Source: a candidate division WOR-3 bacterium
Lineage (GTDB): Bacteria > Hydrothermota > Tepidihabitantia > Tepidihabitantales > Tepidihabitantaceae
Length of the DNA: 47,187 nt
Direction: 5' to 3'
NCBI GenBank assembly: GCA_039801245.1
Contig: JBDRUF010000006.1
Coordinates: 1-47,187, forward strand
Below the pieces are notes generated by a model. That model was given only the letters and a program-made list of their open reading frames with translations. It did not search any database and was not told where the DNA came from. Position 1 is the stretch's first letter. The number at the start of each line of letters is the position of its first letter. Shown here in pieces: positions 17,231 through 25,080 of this stretch. Made by a program: the position numbers and the translations under genes.

Positions 17231-18328
17231 ATGATAAAAAAGACCCCATTTTACCCGAGACATCTTGCTGCTGGCGGCAAGATGGTTGAGTTTGCGGGTT
17301 ACCACTTGCCTTTACAGTTTCGGGGCATCATCCCTGAGCATCAAAAGGTGCGCACCGCGGTGGGTGTATTTGATGTCTCCCATATGGGCAGAATCAAAAT
17401 ATCGGGCAAAGATGCCCTTGCCTTTGTGAACAAGATGACAACCAACGACGCCGCTGCCCTTGCCTTAAATCAGGCCCAGTATTCGGTGATGTGCTATCCT
17501 GATGGTGGCATTGTTGATGACCTGGTCGTCTACCGGTTTGAGGATTACTTTCTTTTGGTGGTCAATGGTGCCAATAACGAAAAGGATACCAACTGGCTCA
17601 AAGAGCATCTTCAGGGGGATGTGCACTTGGAGAACATTACCGAGGAGGTGGCGCAACTGGCGGTTCAGGGACCAAAGGCGGAGCCCTGCCTCAAGAAAAT
17701 CTGCTCAATTGACCTTGAACCCATCGGCTTTTACTGGGCAGCAATGGGAAAGGTTGCCGGTGTTGAATGCCTCATTTCCCGGACCGGGTATACCGGTGAA
17801 GACGGGTTTGAGCTCTACATTCCCGGGGAAAAGGCGTTAAATGTCTGGGATGCCTTGATGACCGCCGGCAATGAGTTTGGAATAGAACCGATTGGTCTTG
17901 GTGCCCGCGACACCCTGCGCCTGGAGATGAAGTACTGTCTTTATGGCAATGATATCGACCAGAACACCAATCCGCTTGAAGCCGGCTTGGGATTTGTGGT
18001 AAAACTGGAAAAACCAGGCGGGTTCATCGGTGCCGATGCCTTAAAAAAGATTGCGGAGGAAAAACCCAAGCGCCGGCTTGTCTGTCTGGAGATGAAGGAC
18101 CGCGCAATTCCCCGACCCCACCAGCAGGTCTTTGCTAACGGCACTGAGGTCGGTTTTGTAACCTCCGGAACAATGTCACCATCATTGGGAAAAGGGATCG
18201 CCCTTGCCTATGTTCAGAGGAGATATGCTGCCACCGGCACCGAGGTTGAGATTCTAATCCGCAACGGTCGCTTTAAGGCGGTTGTGGTCAGTCCGCCCTT
18301 TTACAAAACTGGCTCAAGAAAGAAATAA
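17231..18328 (+). CDS. gcvT: Glycine cleavage system T protein (aminomethyltransferase)
   Basis: Transfers the methylene carbon from aminomethyl-lipoyl-GcvH to tetrahydrofolate and releases ammonia. Signatures include KTPFYPRHLAAGGKMVEFAGY, GVFDVSHMGRI, SRTGYTGEDGFELY, GLGARDTLRLEM and the C-terminal GCV_T_C barrel (FVTSGTMSPSLGKGIALAY). The start at ATG 17231 (365 aa) is preferred to the ATG at 17213: the latter lies inside the promoter, overlapping the -10 box, and would add six residues not typical of GcvT. There is no Shine-Dalgarno sequence, in line with a leaderless mRNA. First gene of a gcvT-H-PA-(DUF6485)-PB operon; gcvH follows after 9 nt with GGAGGAG. Confidence 0.95.
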   Translation: MIKKTPFYPRHLAAGGKMVEFAGYHLPLQFRGIIPEHQKVRTAVGVFDVSHMGRIKISGKDALAFVNKMTTNDAAALALNQAQYSVMCYPDGGIVDDLVVYRFEDYFLLVVNGANNEKDTNWLKEHLQGDVHLENITEEVAQLAVQGPKAEPCLKKICSIDLEPIGFYWAAMGKVAGVECLISRTGYTGEDGFELYIPGEKALNVWDALMTAGNEFGIEPIGLGARDTLRLEMKYCLYGNDIDQNTNPLEAGLGFVVKLEKPGGFIGADALKKIAEEKPKRRLVCLEMKDRAIPRPHQQVFANGTEVGFVTSGTMSPSLGKGIALAYVQRRYAATGTEVEILIRNGRFKAVVVSPPFYKTGSRKK

Positions 18329-18337
18329 GGAGGAGAA

Positions 18338-18745
18338 ATGACAGAAATCCCCGCTGATTTGAGATACACCAACACCCATGAATGGGCAAGGATTGAAGGC
18401 GATATCGCCACAATTGGCATCACCGACTTTGCCCAGAAGGAGCTCTCCGATGTTGTTTATGTGGAAATTACCGCACTGGGCAAAACGGTGAAACAGAATG
18501 ACCCAATTGGCTTTATTGAAGCGGTCAAGGCAACCGCAGACATCTATGCACCCTTATCCGGCGAGGTGATTGAGGCGAATTCGCAGATTAATAAGGCAGA
18601 AGGCGAGGCGCCGGCAATGGTCAACCGCGACCCTTATGGTCAAGGATGGCTCTGCCGCATCAAGTTGAGCAATCCTGAGGAAATCAACGGGTTGCTTGAC
18701 CACCAGGCTTACGCCGAACTGGTGAAAAGGTCGGAGCACCATTGA
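18338..18745 (+). CDS. gcvH: Glycine cleavage system H protein
   Basis: The lipoyl carrier that shuttles the aminomethyl group between GcvP, GcvT and the L protein. At 135 aa it is normal length. The lipoylation site is Lys64 in FIEAVKATADIYAPLSGE. Other family motifs are YTNTHEWARIEG and GITDFAQKELSDVVYVE. GGAGGAG precedes ATG 18338. The stop codon overlaps the TTG start of gcvPA (TTGA), so the two are translationally coupled. No lipoate ligase, lipoyl synthase or L-protein gene is in the window. Confidence 0.96.
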   Translation: MTEIPADLRYTNTHEWARIEGDIATIGITDFAQKELSDVVYVEITALGKTVKQNDPIGFIEAVKATADIYAPLSGEVIEANSQINKAEGEAPAMVNRDPYGQGWLCRIKLSNPEEINGLLDHQAYAELVKRSEHH

Positions 18746-20085
18746 ACTTCACACCCCACACACCTGAAGATAAACGCCTGATGCTCGAAAAAATCGGCGT
18801 CAGAAGTATTGAGGAGCTTTTTGATACCATCCCGGATGACCTGAAACTGAAAAGAGAGCTGCAATTACCCCCTCCCCTTTCCGAACCCGAGGCTATTAGA
18901 GAACTCAACCACCTTGCCCAGTTAAACACCACCACTGATAAACTAACCTGCTTTGCCGGTGCCGGTGCCTATGACCATTACCGCCCCCAAATAATTGATG
19001 CTATTATCTCCCGTCCAGAGTTTTACACAGCTTATACACCCTATCAGGCAGAGGTCAGTCAAGGGACTTTGCAGTCAATCTATGAGTTTCAGTCGCTTGT
19101 CTGCCGGTTGTTAGAGATGGAGGTTGCCAACGCCTCAATGTATGACTGTGCCTCCGCCCTTGCCGAAACCGTTCATATGGCAAGGGACATAACCGGCAGG
19201 CAGAAAGTCATTATTAGTGAAACCGTCAACCCGGTTTATCGCGAGGTCGTCGCCACCTATGCCCATGGCTTAAATGTGCCCATTACTACTATCAAAGCCA
19301 CCGATTTCCTCACCGATATCAAGAGTCTTAAAGATACTGTCAACAACCAGACCGCAGCGATAATTGTCCAAGAGCCTAACTTCTTCGGCTATCTTGAACC
19401 TATGTCAGAAATTGCCCGAATTTGCCACGATGCCGGTGCCCTCTTAATCGTTGCCGTTGACCCGATTTCCTTAGGGATAATCAATCCGCCCGGCTTTTAT
19501 GATGCCGACATTGCTGTCGCTGAAGGTCAGCCGCTCGGAATTCCTCTTTCATTTGGAGGTCCATACCTTGGCATCCTCACCGCCAAAAGGAAGTACATCC
19601 GCAATATGCCGGGCAGGATTGCTGCCCGAACAGTTGATATGAACGGTCAAACCGGTTATGTCCTTGCGCTCCAGACCCGAGAGCAACACATCCGGCGAGA
19701 ACGCGCCACCTCCAACATCTGCACCAATCAGGCGCTGTGTGCACTTGCTGCTGCGATTTATCTCGCCTGGATGGGCAGGGAGGGAATTAAAGAGGTAGCA
19801 AAGCAGTGTCTGGCAAAAAGCCATTACCTTGCCGACCGGATCGCCCTCATTAACAATTTCAAGGTCTATGCGGACAACCGCTTTTTCAAAGAGTTTGTCG
19901 TGGAAACACCGGTTCCTGCTCGGGAAATAATAAATGCTGGCGTCAAACATAATATCCTTGCCGGGGTTGACTTGGGCAGATTCAACCCCAACTGGCAGAA
20001 ACTCCTCCTGATTGCAGTAACCGAAAAAAGGACAAAGGCTGAACTTGATAGATTTGTCCAATTTTTGCAAGAGTTTCAAAGCTAA
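18742..20085 (+). CDS. gcvPA: Glycine dehydrogenase (decarboxylating) subunit 1
   Basis: N-terminal half of the split P protein; with GcvPB it decarboxylates glycine and loads the aminomethyl group on GcvH. The 447-aa length is standard. It begins NFTPHTPEDKRLMLEKIGV, a canonical GcvPA N-terminus, and contains YDHYRPQIIDAI, YTPYQAEVSQGTLQSIYEFQ and ASMYDCASALAE. The start is TTG at 18742, overlapping the gcvH stop; the conserved N-terminus begins at the very next codon, which supports it. This subunit lacks the PLP lysine, as expected. gcvPB follows only after a small inserted gene. Confidence 0.95.
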   Translation: MNFTPHTPEDKRLMLEKIGVRSIEELFDTIPDDLKLKRELQLPPPLSEPEAIRELNHLAQLNTTTDKLTCFAGAGAYDHYRPQIIDAIISRPEFYTAYTPYQAEVSQGTLQSIYEFQSLVCRLLEMEVANASMYDCASALAETVHMARDITGRQKVIISETVNPVYREVVATYAHGLNVPITTIKATDFLTDIKSLKDTVNNQTAAIIVQEPNFFGYLEPMSEIARICHDAGALLIVAVDPISLGIINPPGFYDADIAVAEGQPLGIPLSFGGPYLGILTAKRKYIRNMPGRIAARTVDMNGQTGYVLALQTREQHIRRERATSNICTNQALCALAAAIYLAWMGREGIKEVAKQCLAKSHYLADRIALINNFKVYADNRFFKEFVVETPVPAREIINAGVKHNILAGVDLGRFNPNWQKLLLIAVTEKRTKAELDRFVQFLQEFQS

Positions 20086-20087
20086 TT

Positions 20088-20285
20088 ATGGAATGTAACA
20101 TTAAACAAAATCTCTCAAGGTGCACCTGCACCTACGAACCCTGCAGCCGGAAGGGCAGGTGTTGCGAATGCATCGCCTATCACCGGCAAAACAACGAACT
20201 GCCTGGCTGCTTCTTTCCGCCGGAAGTGGAAAGAACTTATGACCGTTCAATAACTATGTTTATTTCCTGCCAGAGGAGAAAATGA
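20088..20285 (+). CDS. DUF6485-type cysteine-rich small protein
   Basis: 65 aa with nine cysteines. The conserved core reads C-x-C-x4-C, then x5-CC-x-C (CTCTYEPC, GRCCEC), followed by YHRQNNELPGCFFPPE and TYDRSI. I recognise it as matching a family of short cysteine-rich proteins (DUF6485 by memory, not searched). The Cys pattern suggests Zn2+ or Fe-S binding; function unknown. It starts 2 nt after gcvPA and its stop overlaps the gcvPB ATG, so it is embedded in, and translationally coupled to, the glycine decarboxylase genes. A role in assembly or redox sensing of the P protein is a guess from position only. Confidence 0.82.
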   Translation: MECNIKQNLSRCTCTYEPCSRKGRCCECIAYHRQNNELPGCFFPPEVERTYDRSITMFISCQRRK

Positions 20286-21727
20286 AGCGAACAGAAAGGT
20301 TGATATTTGACCTGTCAAAAACAGGGAGGCGTGCCTGGTCATTACCACAACTGGATGTACCCGAGGTTGACATAGAGAAATCTCTTGGGGAGGAAATCCG
20401 CCGAGACAACCGGTTGCCAGAACTATCAGAAACTGATATCATCCGCCATTTTGTCCGGCTCTCAATTCTCAATCACCATGTTGACAAGGGTTTCTATCCG
20501 CTCGGCTCCTGCACGATGAAATACAATCCCAAGGTAAATGAATATGTATCCCGCCTGCCCGGATTTACCAACCTCCATCCTTATGAACCAGAAGAACTTG
20601 TTCAAGGGGCGTTGCAATTGATGTTTGAACTGGGCGAACTGTTAAAGGAAATTACCGGTTTTGATGCTATCACCTTGCAACCCGCAGCCGGTGCCCATGG
20701 TGAACTTACCGGGATTATGATGGTACGCAAGTTCTTTGAGAAAAAAGGCGAGGACCGCAAGATTGTTCTTGTACCCGATTCAGCACATGGCACCAACCCC
20801 GCCTCCGTGGTGCTCTCCGGCTTTCAAACAGTGCAGATAAAATCCAATTCCCTCGGTTTAATTGACCCGGCAGAACTAAGGCGCGCCTGTTCAGATTGCG
20901 TCGCCTGCCTGATGGTGACGAATCCCAACACCTTAGGAATGTTTGAGACCGAAATCAAAGAGATTTGTGAAATCATGCATTCTTACGGTGCTCTGGTGTA
21001 TCTTGACGGTGCCAATCTCAATGCCTATCTTGGTGTTCACCGCCCTGCTGATGCCGGCTTTGACCTTATGCACATCAACCTGCACAAAACCTTTTCCACT
21101 CCTCACGGTGGCGGTGGACCTGGCTCTGGACCAGTGGCGGTTAAAAAACAGCTTGAGCCGTTTTTACCTAAGCCGGTAATCAGGTTCGACAACGGTAGGT
21201 ACTATTTTGACTATGACTTACCTGACTCAATCGGACGGGTCCTCGGGTCCTACGGTCAGTTTCTCGTCCTGGTGCGTGCCTACACCTATATCAGGATGCT
21301 GGGTGCAAGGGGATTGAAGGAGGTTGCCGAATGTGCTGTCCTCAATGCCAATTATATTCGCAAAGAACTGGAAGGAACCTATGACCTGCCTTACCCGCGC
21401 CGTTCATTGCACGAGGTGGTCTTTGCCGGGACCAATCTGAAACAGTATGGTGTCAAAACATTGGATGTTGCCAAAAGGCTCCTTGACTACGGGCTCCATG
21501 CGCCGACAATTTACTTTCCGCTGATCGTTCCTGAGGCGCTGATGATTGAACCAACGGAGACCGAATCCCTTGAATCGCTCAATGAGTTTGTTGAAGCAAT
21601 GAAGGCAATTGCTCAAGAGGCGCAAACCCAGCCGGAAACTCTCCGCAACGCACCTTTCACAACACCAGTGCGCCGGCTGGACGAGGCACGTGCCTCAAGG
21701 CAGCTTGATGTTAATTATCAGGACTGA
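20282..21727 (+). CDS. gcvPB: Glycine dehydrogenase (decarboxylating) subunit 2
   Basis: The PLP-bearing half of the split P protein, 481 aa. The Schiff-base lysine is Lys269 in NLHKTFSTPHGGGGPG. Other signatures are FYPLGSCTMKYNPK, LQPAAGAHGELTG, DSAHGTNPAS and MVTNPNTLGMFE. Its ATG overlaps the stop of the cysteine-rich gene; the preceding GAGGAG sequence is inside that gene. Its own stop overlaps the start of the 109-aa gene (TGATG). Confidence 0.96.
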   Translation: MKRTERLIFDLSKTGRRAWSLPQLDVPEVDIEKSLGEEIRRDNRLPELSETDIIRHFVRLSILNHHVDKGFYPLGSCTMKYNPKVNEYVSRLPGFTNLHPYEPEELVQGALQLMFELGELLKEITGFDAITLQPAAGAHGELTGIMMVRKFFEKKGEDRKIVLVPDSAHGTNPASVVLSGFQTVQIKSNSLGLIDPAELRRACSDCVACLMVTNPNTLGMFETEIKEICEIMHSYGALVYLDGANLNAYLGVHRPADAGFDLMHINLHKTFSTPHGGGGPGSGPVAVKKQLEPFLPKPVIRFDNGRYYFDYDLPDSIGRVLGSYGQFLVLVRAYTYIRMLGARGLKEVAECAVLNANYIRKELEGTYDLPYPRRSLHEVVFAGTNLKQYGVKTLDVAKRLLDYGLHAPTIYFPLIVPEALMIEPTETESLESLNEFVEAMKAIAQEAQTQPETLRNAPFTTPVRRLDEARASRQLDVNYQD

Positions 21728-22056
21728 TGTTTGCCGCTGACATAAGCCCAGAAAGAAAAACCGAAATCATCTTTAAGATTGCCCGAAAGACCGTTGATTT
21801 GCGTCTCTCACCGATTGCCATCGTGTTACTGGAATCTGCTAAACCACTCTCCTTTGTCGGCTCACAACTGATGGTTTTTTTCCAACCAATAGTTACCGCC
21901 CTCTTTCCTTTTTATCAATATGAGGAGATTGCCGCTTTGTTTGAGGAACGCAGCAATGTGGAACTCTTAATTCAGACCATTGAAAAACTTGAGGATGAGC
22001 GCAAACAACCCAACGTAACAGATAAGGAAAGTAAAAATGGAAAAAACAAAGTTTAA
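21727..22056 (+). CDS. Conserved-looking small protein of unknown function
   Basis: 109 aa. The N-terminus (PERKTEIIFKIARKTVDLRL) is helical. A central segment (SPIAIVLLESAKPLSFVGSQLMVFFQPIVTALFP) is hydrophobic enough for one or two membrane-associated helices. The C-terminus (EEIAALFEERSNVELLIQTIEKLEDE) is a charged helix. I have the impression of related small proteins (PAIxFLExxKPLxFxGSQ) in other anaerobes but cannot name the family. It overlaps gcvPB by one base and the MutL-like gene by 20 nt, so it belongs to the operon and may act with the MutL-like protein. Confidence 0.7.
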   Translation: MFAADISPERKTEIIFKIARKTVDLRLSPIAIVLLESAKPLSFVGSQLMVFFQPIVTALFPFYQYEEIAALFEERSNVELLIQTIEKLEDERKQPNVTDKESKNGKNKV

Positions 22057-23851
22057 CAAGGAAAAAATCACCCGTATCCTTGCCACCGACTGCGGCTCAA
22101 CAACTACCAAAGCGATTCTGATTGAGAAGCGGGGTGATGAGTACCGGTTGATTGTCCGCGGTGAAGCACCGACAACAGTGGAGGCGCCTTTTGAGGATGT
22201 TACTAAAGGGGTGCTCAATTCAGTTATGGAGGTCGAAGAACTCTCCGGCGTCAAACTGGTTAAAGGTGATGGCATCTTTAAACCGAAGGCAGGTGAAAAA
22301 GAAGGCACCGATATTTATATCTCCACATCCTCAGCCGGCGGCGGTTTACAGATGATGGTTGCCGGTGTTGTTCTCACAATGACTGGCGAAAGTGCTGCCC
22401 GTGCCGCGCTCGGTGCCGGTGCAATTGTAATGGATGTCATCGCCTCCAATGACGGTAGACTGCCCCATGAGAAGATTGAACGCATCCGCACCCTGCGCCC
22501 GGATATGATTTTGTTATCTGGTGGTGTTGATGGCGGCACTATTTCCCATGTTGTTGAACTCGCCGAGCTGATCGCCGCTGCTGACCCGAAGCCGCGGTTT
22601 GGCATTGGTTATAATCTGCCAGTGATTTACGCCGGTAACAAAGACGCGCGGGAGTTAGTTTTAAAAACCCTGAAAGACAAGACGAGCCTGGTTATTGTGG
22701 AAAACATCCGCCCCGTTCTTGAAAGGGAAAACCTAGGACCCGCCCGACATAAGATCCACGACCTCTTTATGGAGCATGTGATGGCTCATGCCCCCGGGTA
22801 CAGGAAACTTATGGAATGGACCGATGTTCCGATTATGCCCACACCAGGTGCAGTTGGGCTTCTAATTGAAAACATCGGCAAGAGTCAGGGTATCGCTGTT
22901 CTTGGAGTTGACATTGGCGGCGCCACAACCGATGTTTTTAGTGTATTTCAAGGCATTTTTAACCGCACGGTCTCGGCAAACTTAGGGATGTCATACTCAG
23001 TATCAAATGTCCTTGCTGAAGCGGGTGAAGAAAACATCATCCGCTGGCTACCGATTGAGATCCCGGCAAGTGAGGTCCGCAACCGCATCCGTAACAAGAT
23101 GATTCGTCCGACGACGATACCTTCCACCCTTGAAGACCTAAAACTCGAACAGGCAATTGCCCGCGAGGCGCTGCGCCTCGCCCTTGAACACCATAAATCA
23201 ATGGCCGTTGGATTGAAAGGAATCCAGCAGGAGCGAACCATCTCTGATGCCTTTGCCCAGGCTCGAACCGGTGAGACTTTAGTCAATATGATGGAACTTG
23301 CCCTGATTGTCGGCTCTGGCGGTGCCCTCTCTCATGCCCCACGTCGATCACAGGCAGCACTGATGCTCCTTGACGCATTTCAGCCCGAAGGTGTTACCCG
23401 CCTGACTGTTGACTCCATCTTTATGATGCCACATCTTGGTGTTTTAACCGAGGTTCATCCTGAGGCGGCACAGGAGGTATTTGAAAAGGACTGCCTGATT
23501 CATCTGGGTACCAGCATTGCCCCAAAAGGACAGGGAAAAGAGGGAAAACCCTGCGTGGCTGTCCGGGTTTTAAGGTCAACCGGGGAGCAGTTAGAGGTTA
23601 AGGTTAACTACGGCGATATCAAATGTCTGCCATTGCCTGTTGGTGAATCTGCCCGTGCAATAATAGTTCCGGAACGGGGTTTTGATGTTGGCGCTGGCCC
23701 TGGCAAGACAGTTGATGCTAAGGTTGAAGGCGGACTGTCCGGAGTGATAATTGATTGCCGCGGGCGTCCTCTTGTTTTACCTGAAGATGATAACCTCCGG
23801 CGTCAGGTTTTAAATAAATGGGCTGGGCAGATTAATGCCTATCCTGCTTAA
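22037..23851 (+). CDS. MutL/GlmL-family ASKHA protein
   Basis: 604 aa with the actin/Hsp70-like nucleotide-binding signatures of the MutL family (glutamate mutase accessory protein, unrelated to mismatch repair): ATDCGSTTTKAILIE (phosphate 1), LLSGGVDGGT and GVDIGGATTDVFSV (phosphate 2). In Clostridium the family member lies between the subunits of B12-dependent glutamate mutase. Relatives occur in many genomes without that enzyme, and no mutase subunit is present here. Its position at the end of the gcv operon suggests a chaperone or reactivase job for another complex, but that is inference. The start overlaps the preceding gene by 20 nt, and the end overlaps the convergent Nudix gene by 20 nt. 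Confidence 0.88.
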   Translation: MEKTKFNKEKITRILATDCGSTTTKAILIEKRGDEYRLIVRGEAPTTVEAPFEDVTKGVLNSVMEVEELSGVKLVKGDGIFKPKAGEKEGTDIYISTSSAGGGLQMMVAGVVLTMTGESAARAALGAGAIVMDVIASNDGRLPHEKIERIRTLRPDMILLSGGVDGGTISHVVELAELIAAADPKPRFGIGYNLPVIYAGNKDARELVLKTLKDKTSLVIVENIRPVLERENLGPARHKIHDLFMEHVMAHAPGYRKLMEWTDVPIMPTPGAVGLLIENIGKSQGIAVLGVDIGGATTDVFSVFQGIFNRTVSANLGMSYSVSNVLAEAGEENIIRWLPIEIPASEVRNRIRNKMIRPTTIPSTLEDLKLEQAIAREALRLALEHHKSMAVGLKGIQQERTISDAFAQARTGETLVNMMELALIVGSGGALSHAPRRSQAALMLLDAFQPEGVTRLTVDSIFMMPHLGVLTEVHPEAAQEVFEKDCLIHLGTSIAPKGQGKEGKPCVAVRVLRSTGEQLEVKVNYGDIKCLPLPVGESARAIIVPERGFDVGAGPGKTVDAKVEGGLSGVIIDCRGRPLVLPEDDNLRRQVLNKWAGQINAYPA

Positions 23852-24242
23852 CAGCCTGGCGAAAATCCCGAAGAATTTTCTGGTGGTCAAATGCCAATTT
23901 AATTTCCTCTACCTCATCCAAATCCACCAACATAAAATCGCTGGCATCATCCCCCGCGAGCAACCTACCTCTTCCTTTCGCAACAAACACAACCGAAACG
24001 CAGTGCCATCTTGGATCACGCTTCGGGTCTGAATAGACCCGAAACTGACGCAAATCCACAAGGGTTAACCCGGTTTCTTCCTTTATCTCCCGTCTTACCG
24101 CCTGTTCAACACTCTCGCCATAGTTTACAAACCCGCCTGGCAAAGCCCAACCTTTGGGCTTATTTTTCCGCCTAATCAACACTACTTTATTGTCAACAAG
24201 AACAATACAGTCAACCGCCAGTTTTGGTTGCCGATATCTCAT
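23832..24242 (-). CDS. Nudix hydrolase
   Basis: 136 aa with a complete Nudix box at residues 37-59 (G37-x5-E43-x7-R51-E52-I-x-E55-E56-x-G-L), the Mg2+ and pyrophosphate site. The strand DCIVLVDNKVVLIRRK and the segment WALPGGFVNYGES resemble ADP-ribose pyrophosphatase-like and NADH-pyrophosphatase-like members. The substrate cannot be set from sequence alone. It overlaps the end of rfbD by 32 nt, so it is probably translated by coupling. Its 3' end overlaps the convergent MutL-like gene by 20 nt. Confidence 0.9.
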   Translation of the reverse strand: MRYRQPKLAVDCIVLVDNKVVLIRRKNKPKGWALPGGFVNYGESVEQAVRREIKEETGLTLVDLRQFRVYSDPKRDPRWHCVSVVFVAKGRGRLLAGDDASDFMLVDLDEVEEIKLAFDHQKILRDFRQAVKQDRH

Positions 24243-25071
24243 CTAAATAGCTCCTTAATGCCTCCTGCCAAGGTCTTAAAACAGCGCCAAACCTTTTTCG
24301 GTAATTATAATTATCAAGAACCGAAAATTCCGGTCTTGGTGCCTTACGACCGCATTCAATACTTCCAATCGGCACCACCTCGCAATCCGCCTTAATCAGG
24401 CGAATAACCTCTCGCGCAAATTCAAACCACGAGCACTGACCAGAATTTGTCAGATGATAAATTCCATAATACTCAGAAGAGGCAATTGTCAAAAGCGGTG
24501 CACACAAATCCCTTGCATAGGTGGGCGAACCGGTCTGGTCACTTACCACAAAAATCCTTGACTCCATTTGCGCCTTCTGCCTGATGGTATCAACAAAATT
24601 CCTGCCGTATCTCCCAAAAAGCCAGGAGGTGCGCACAATGAACCGCCGCGGGCAGTTTTTGATAACCGCCTGCTCGCCCATAAATTTACTTCTACCGTAA
24701 ACCGATATGGGATTGGGCTTATCATTTTCCCGGTAGGGTCTCTTTGTCTTACCATCAAACACATAATCAGTAGAGATATAAACCATCTTGCAACCTAACT
24801 CTGCCGCTCCTAACGCCACTGCCCAGGTCCCCTGAAAATTCACCATCGTCGCCTTTGCCGGATTTTCCTCACAACCGTCAACATCGGTCCAGGCGGCAAG
24901 ATGAAAGATGACATCCGGTTTAACCCTGTGAATCTCGTTAATAGACCTTTCAATATCAGTAACATCATTGTCAGGCAAATCCCAGGCAATCAACTCATTA
25001 CCCTCTTTTCTTAAATACTGAACCAGTTCCGAACCCAAAAGCCCGCGCGCACCGGTAACAAGACACTTCAT
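24211..25071 (-). CDS. rfbD: dTDP-4-dehydrorhamnose reductase (RmlD)
   Basis: Reduces dTDP-4-keto-L-rhamnose to dTDP-L-rhamnose for cell-surface polysaccharide. 286 aa. Rossmann motif TGARGLLGSE near residue 6, FHLAAWTDVDGCE, STDYVFDG, the catalytic pair Tyr125 and Lys129 in VYGRSK, and TSWLFGRYGRNFVD are all RmlD hallmarks. The usual partners rmlA, rmlB and rmlC are not in the window. It is instead the second gene of an operon led by a secreted propeller protein (9-nt gap) and followed by a Nudix hydrolase. Confidence 0.92.
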   Translation of the reverse strand: MKCLVTGARGLLGSELVQYLRKEGNELIAWDLPDNDVTDIERSINEIHRVKPDVIFHLAAWTDVDGCEENPAKATMVNFQGTWAVALGAAELGCKMVYISTDYVFDGKTKRPYRENDKPNPISVYGRSKFMGEQAVIKNCPRRFIVRTSWLFGRYGRNFVDTIRQKAQMESRIFVVSDQTGSPTYARDLCAPLLTIASSEYYGIYHLTNSGQCSWFEFAREVIRLIKADCEVVPIGSIECGRKAPRPEFSVLDNYNYRKRFGAVLRPWQEALRSYLDEISATKTGG

Positions 25072-25080
25072 AAAATCTCT

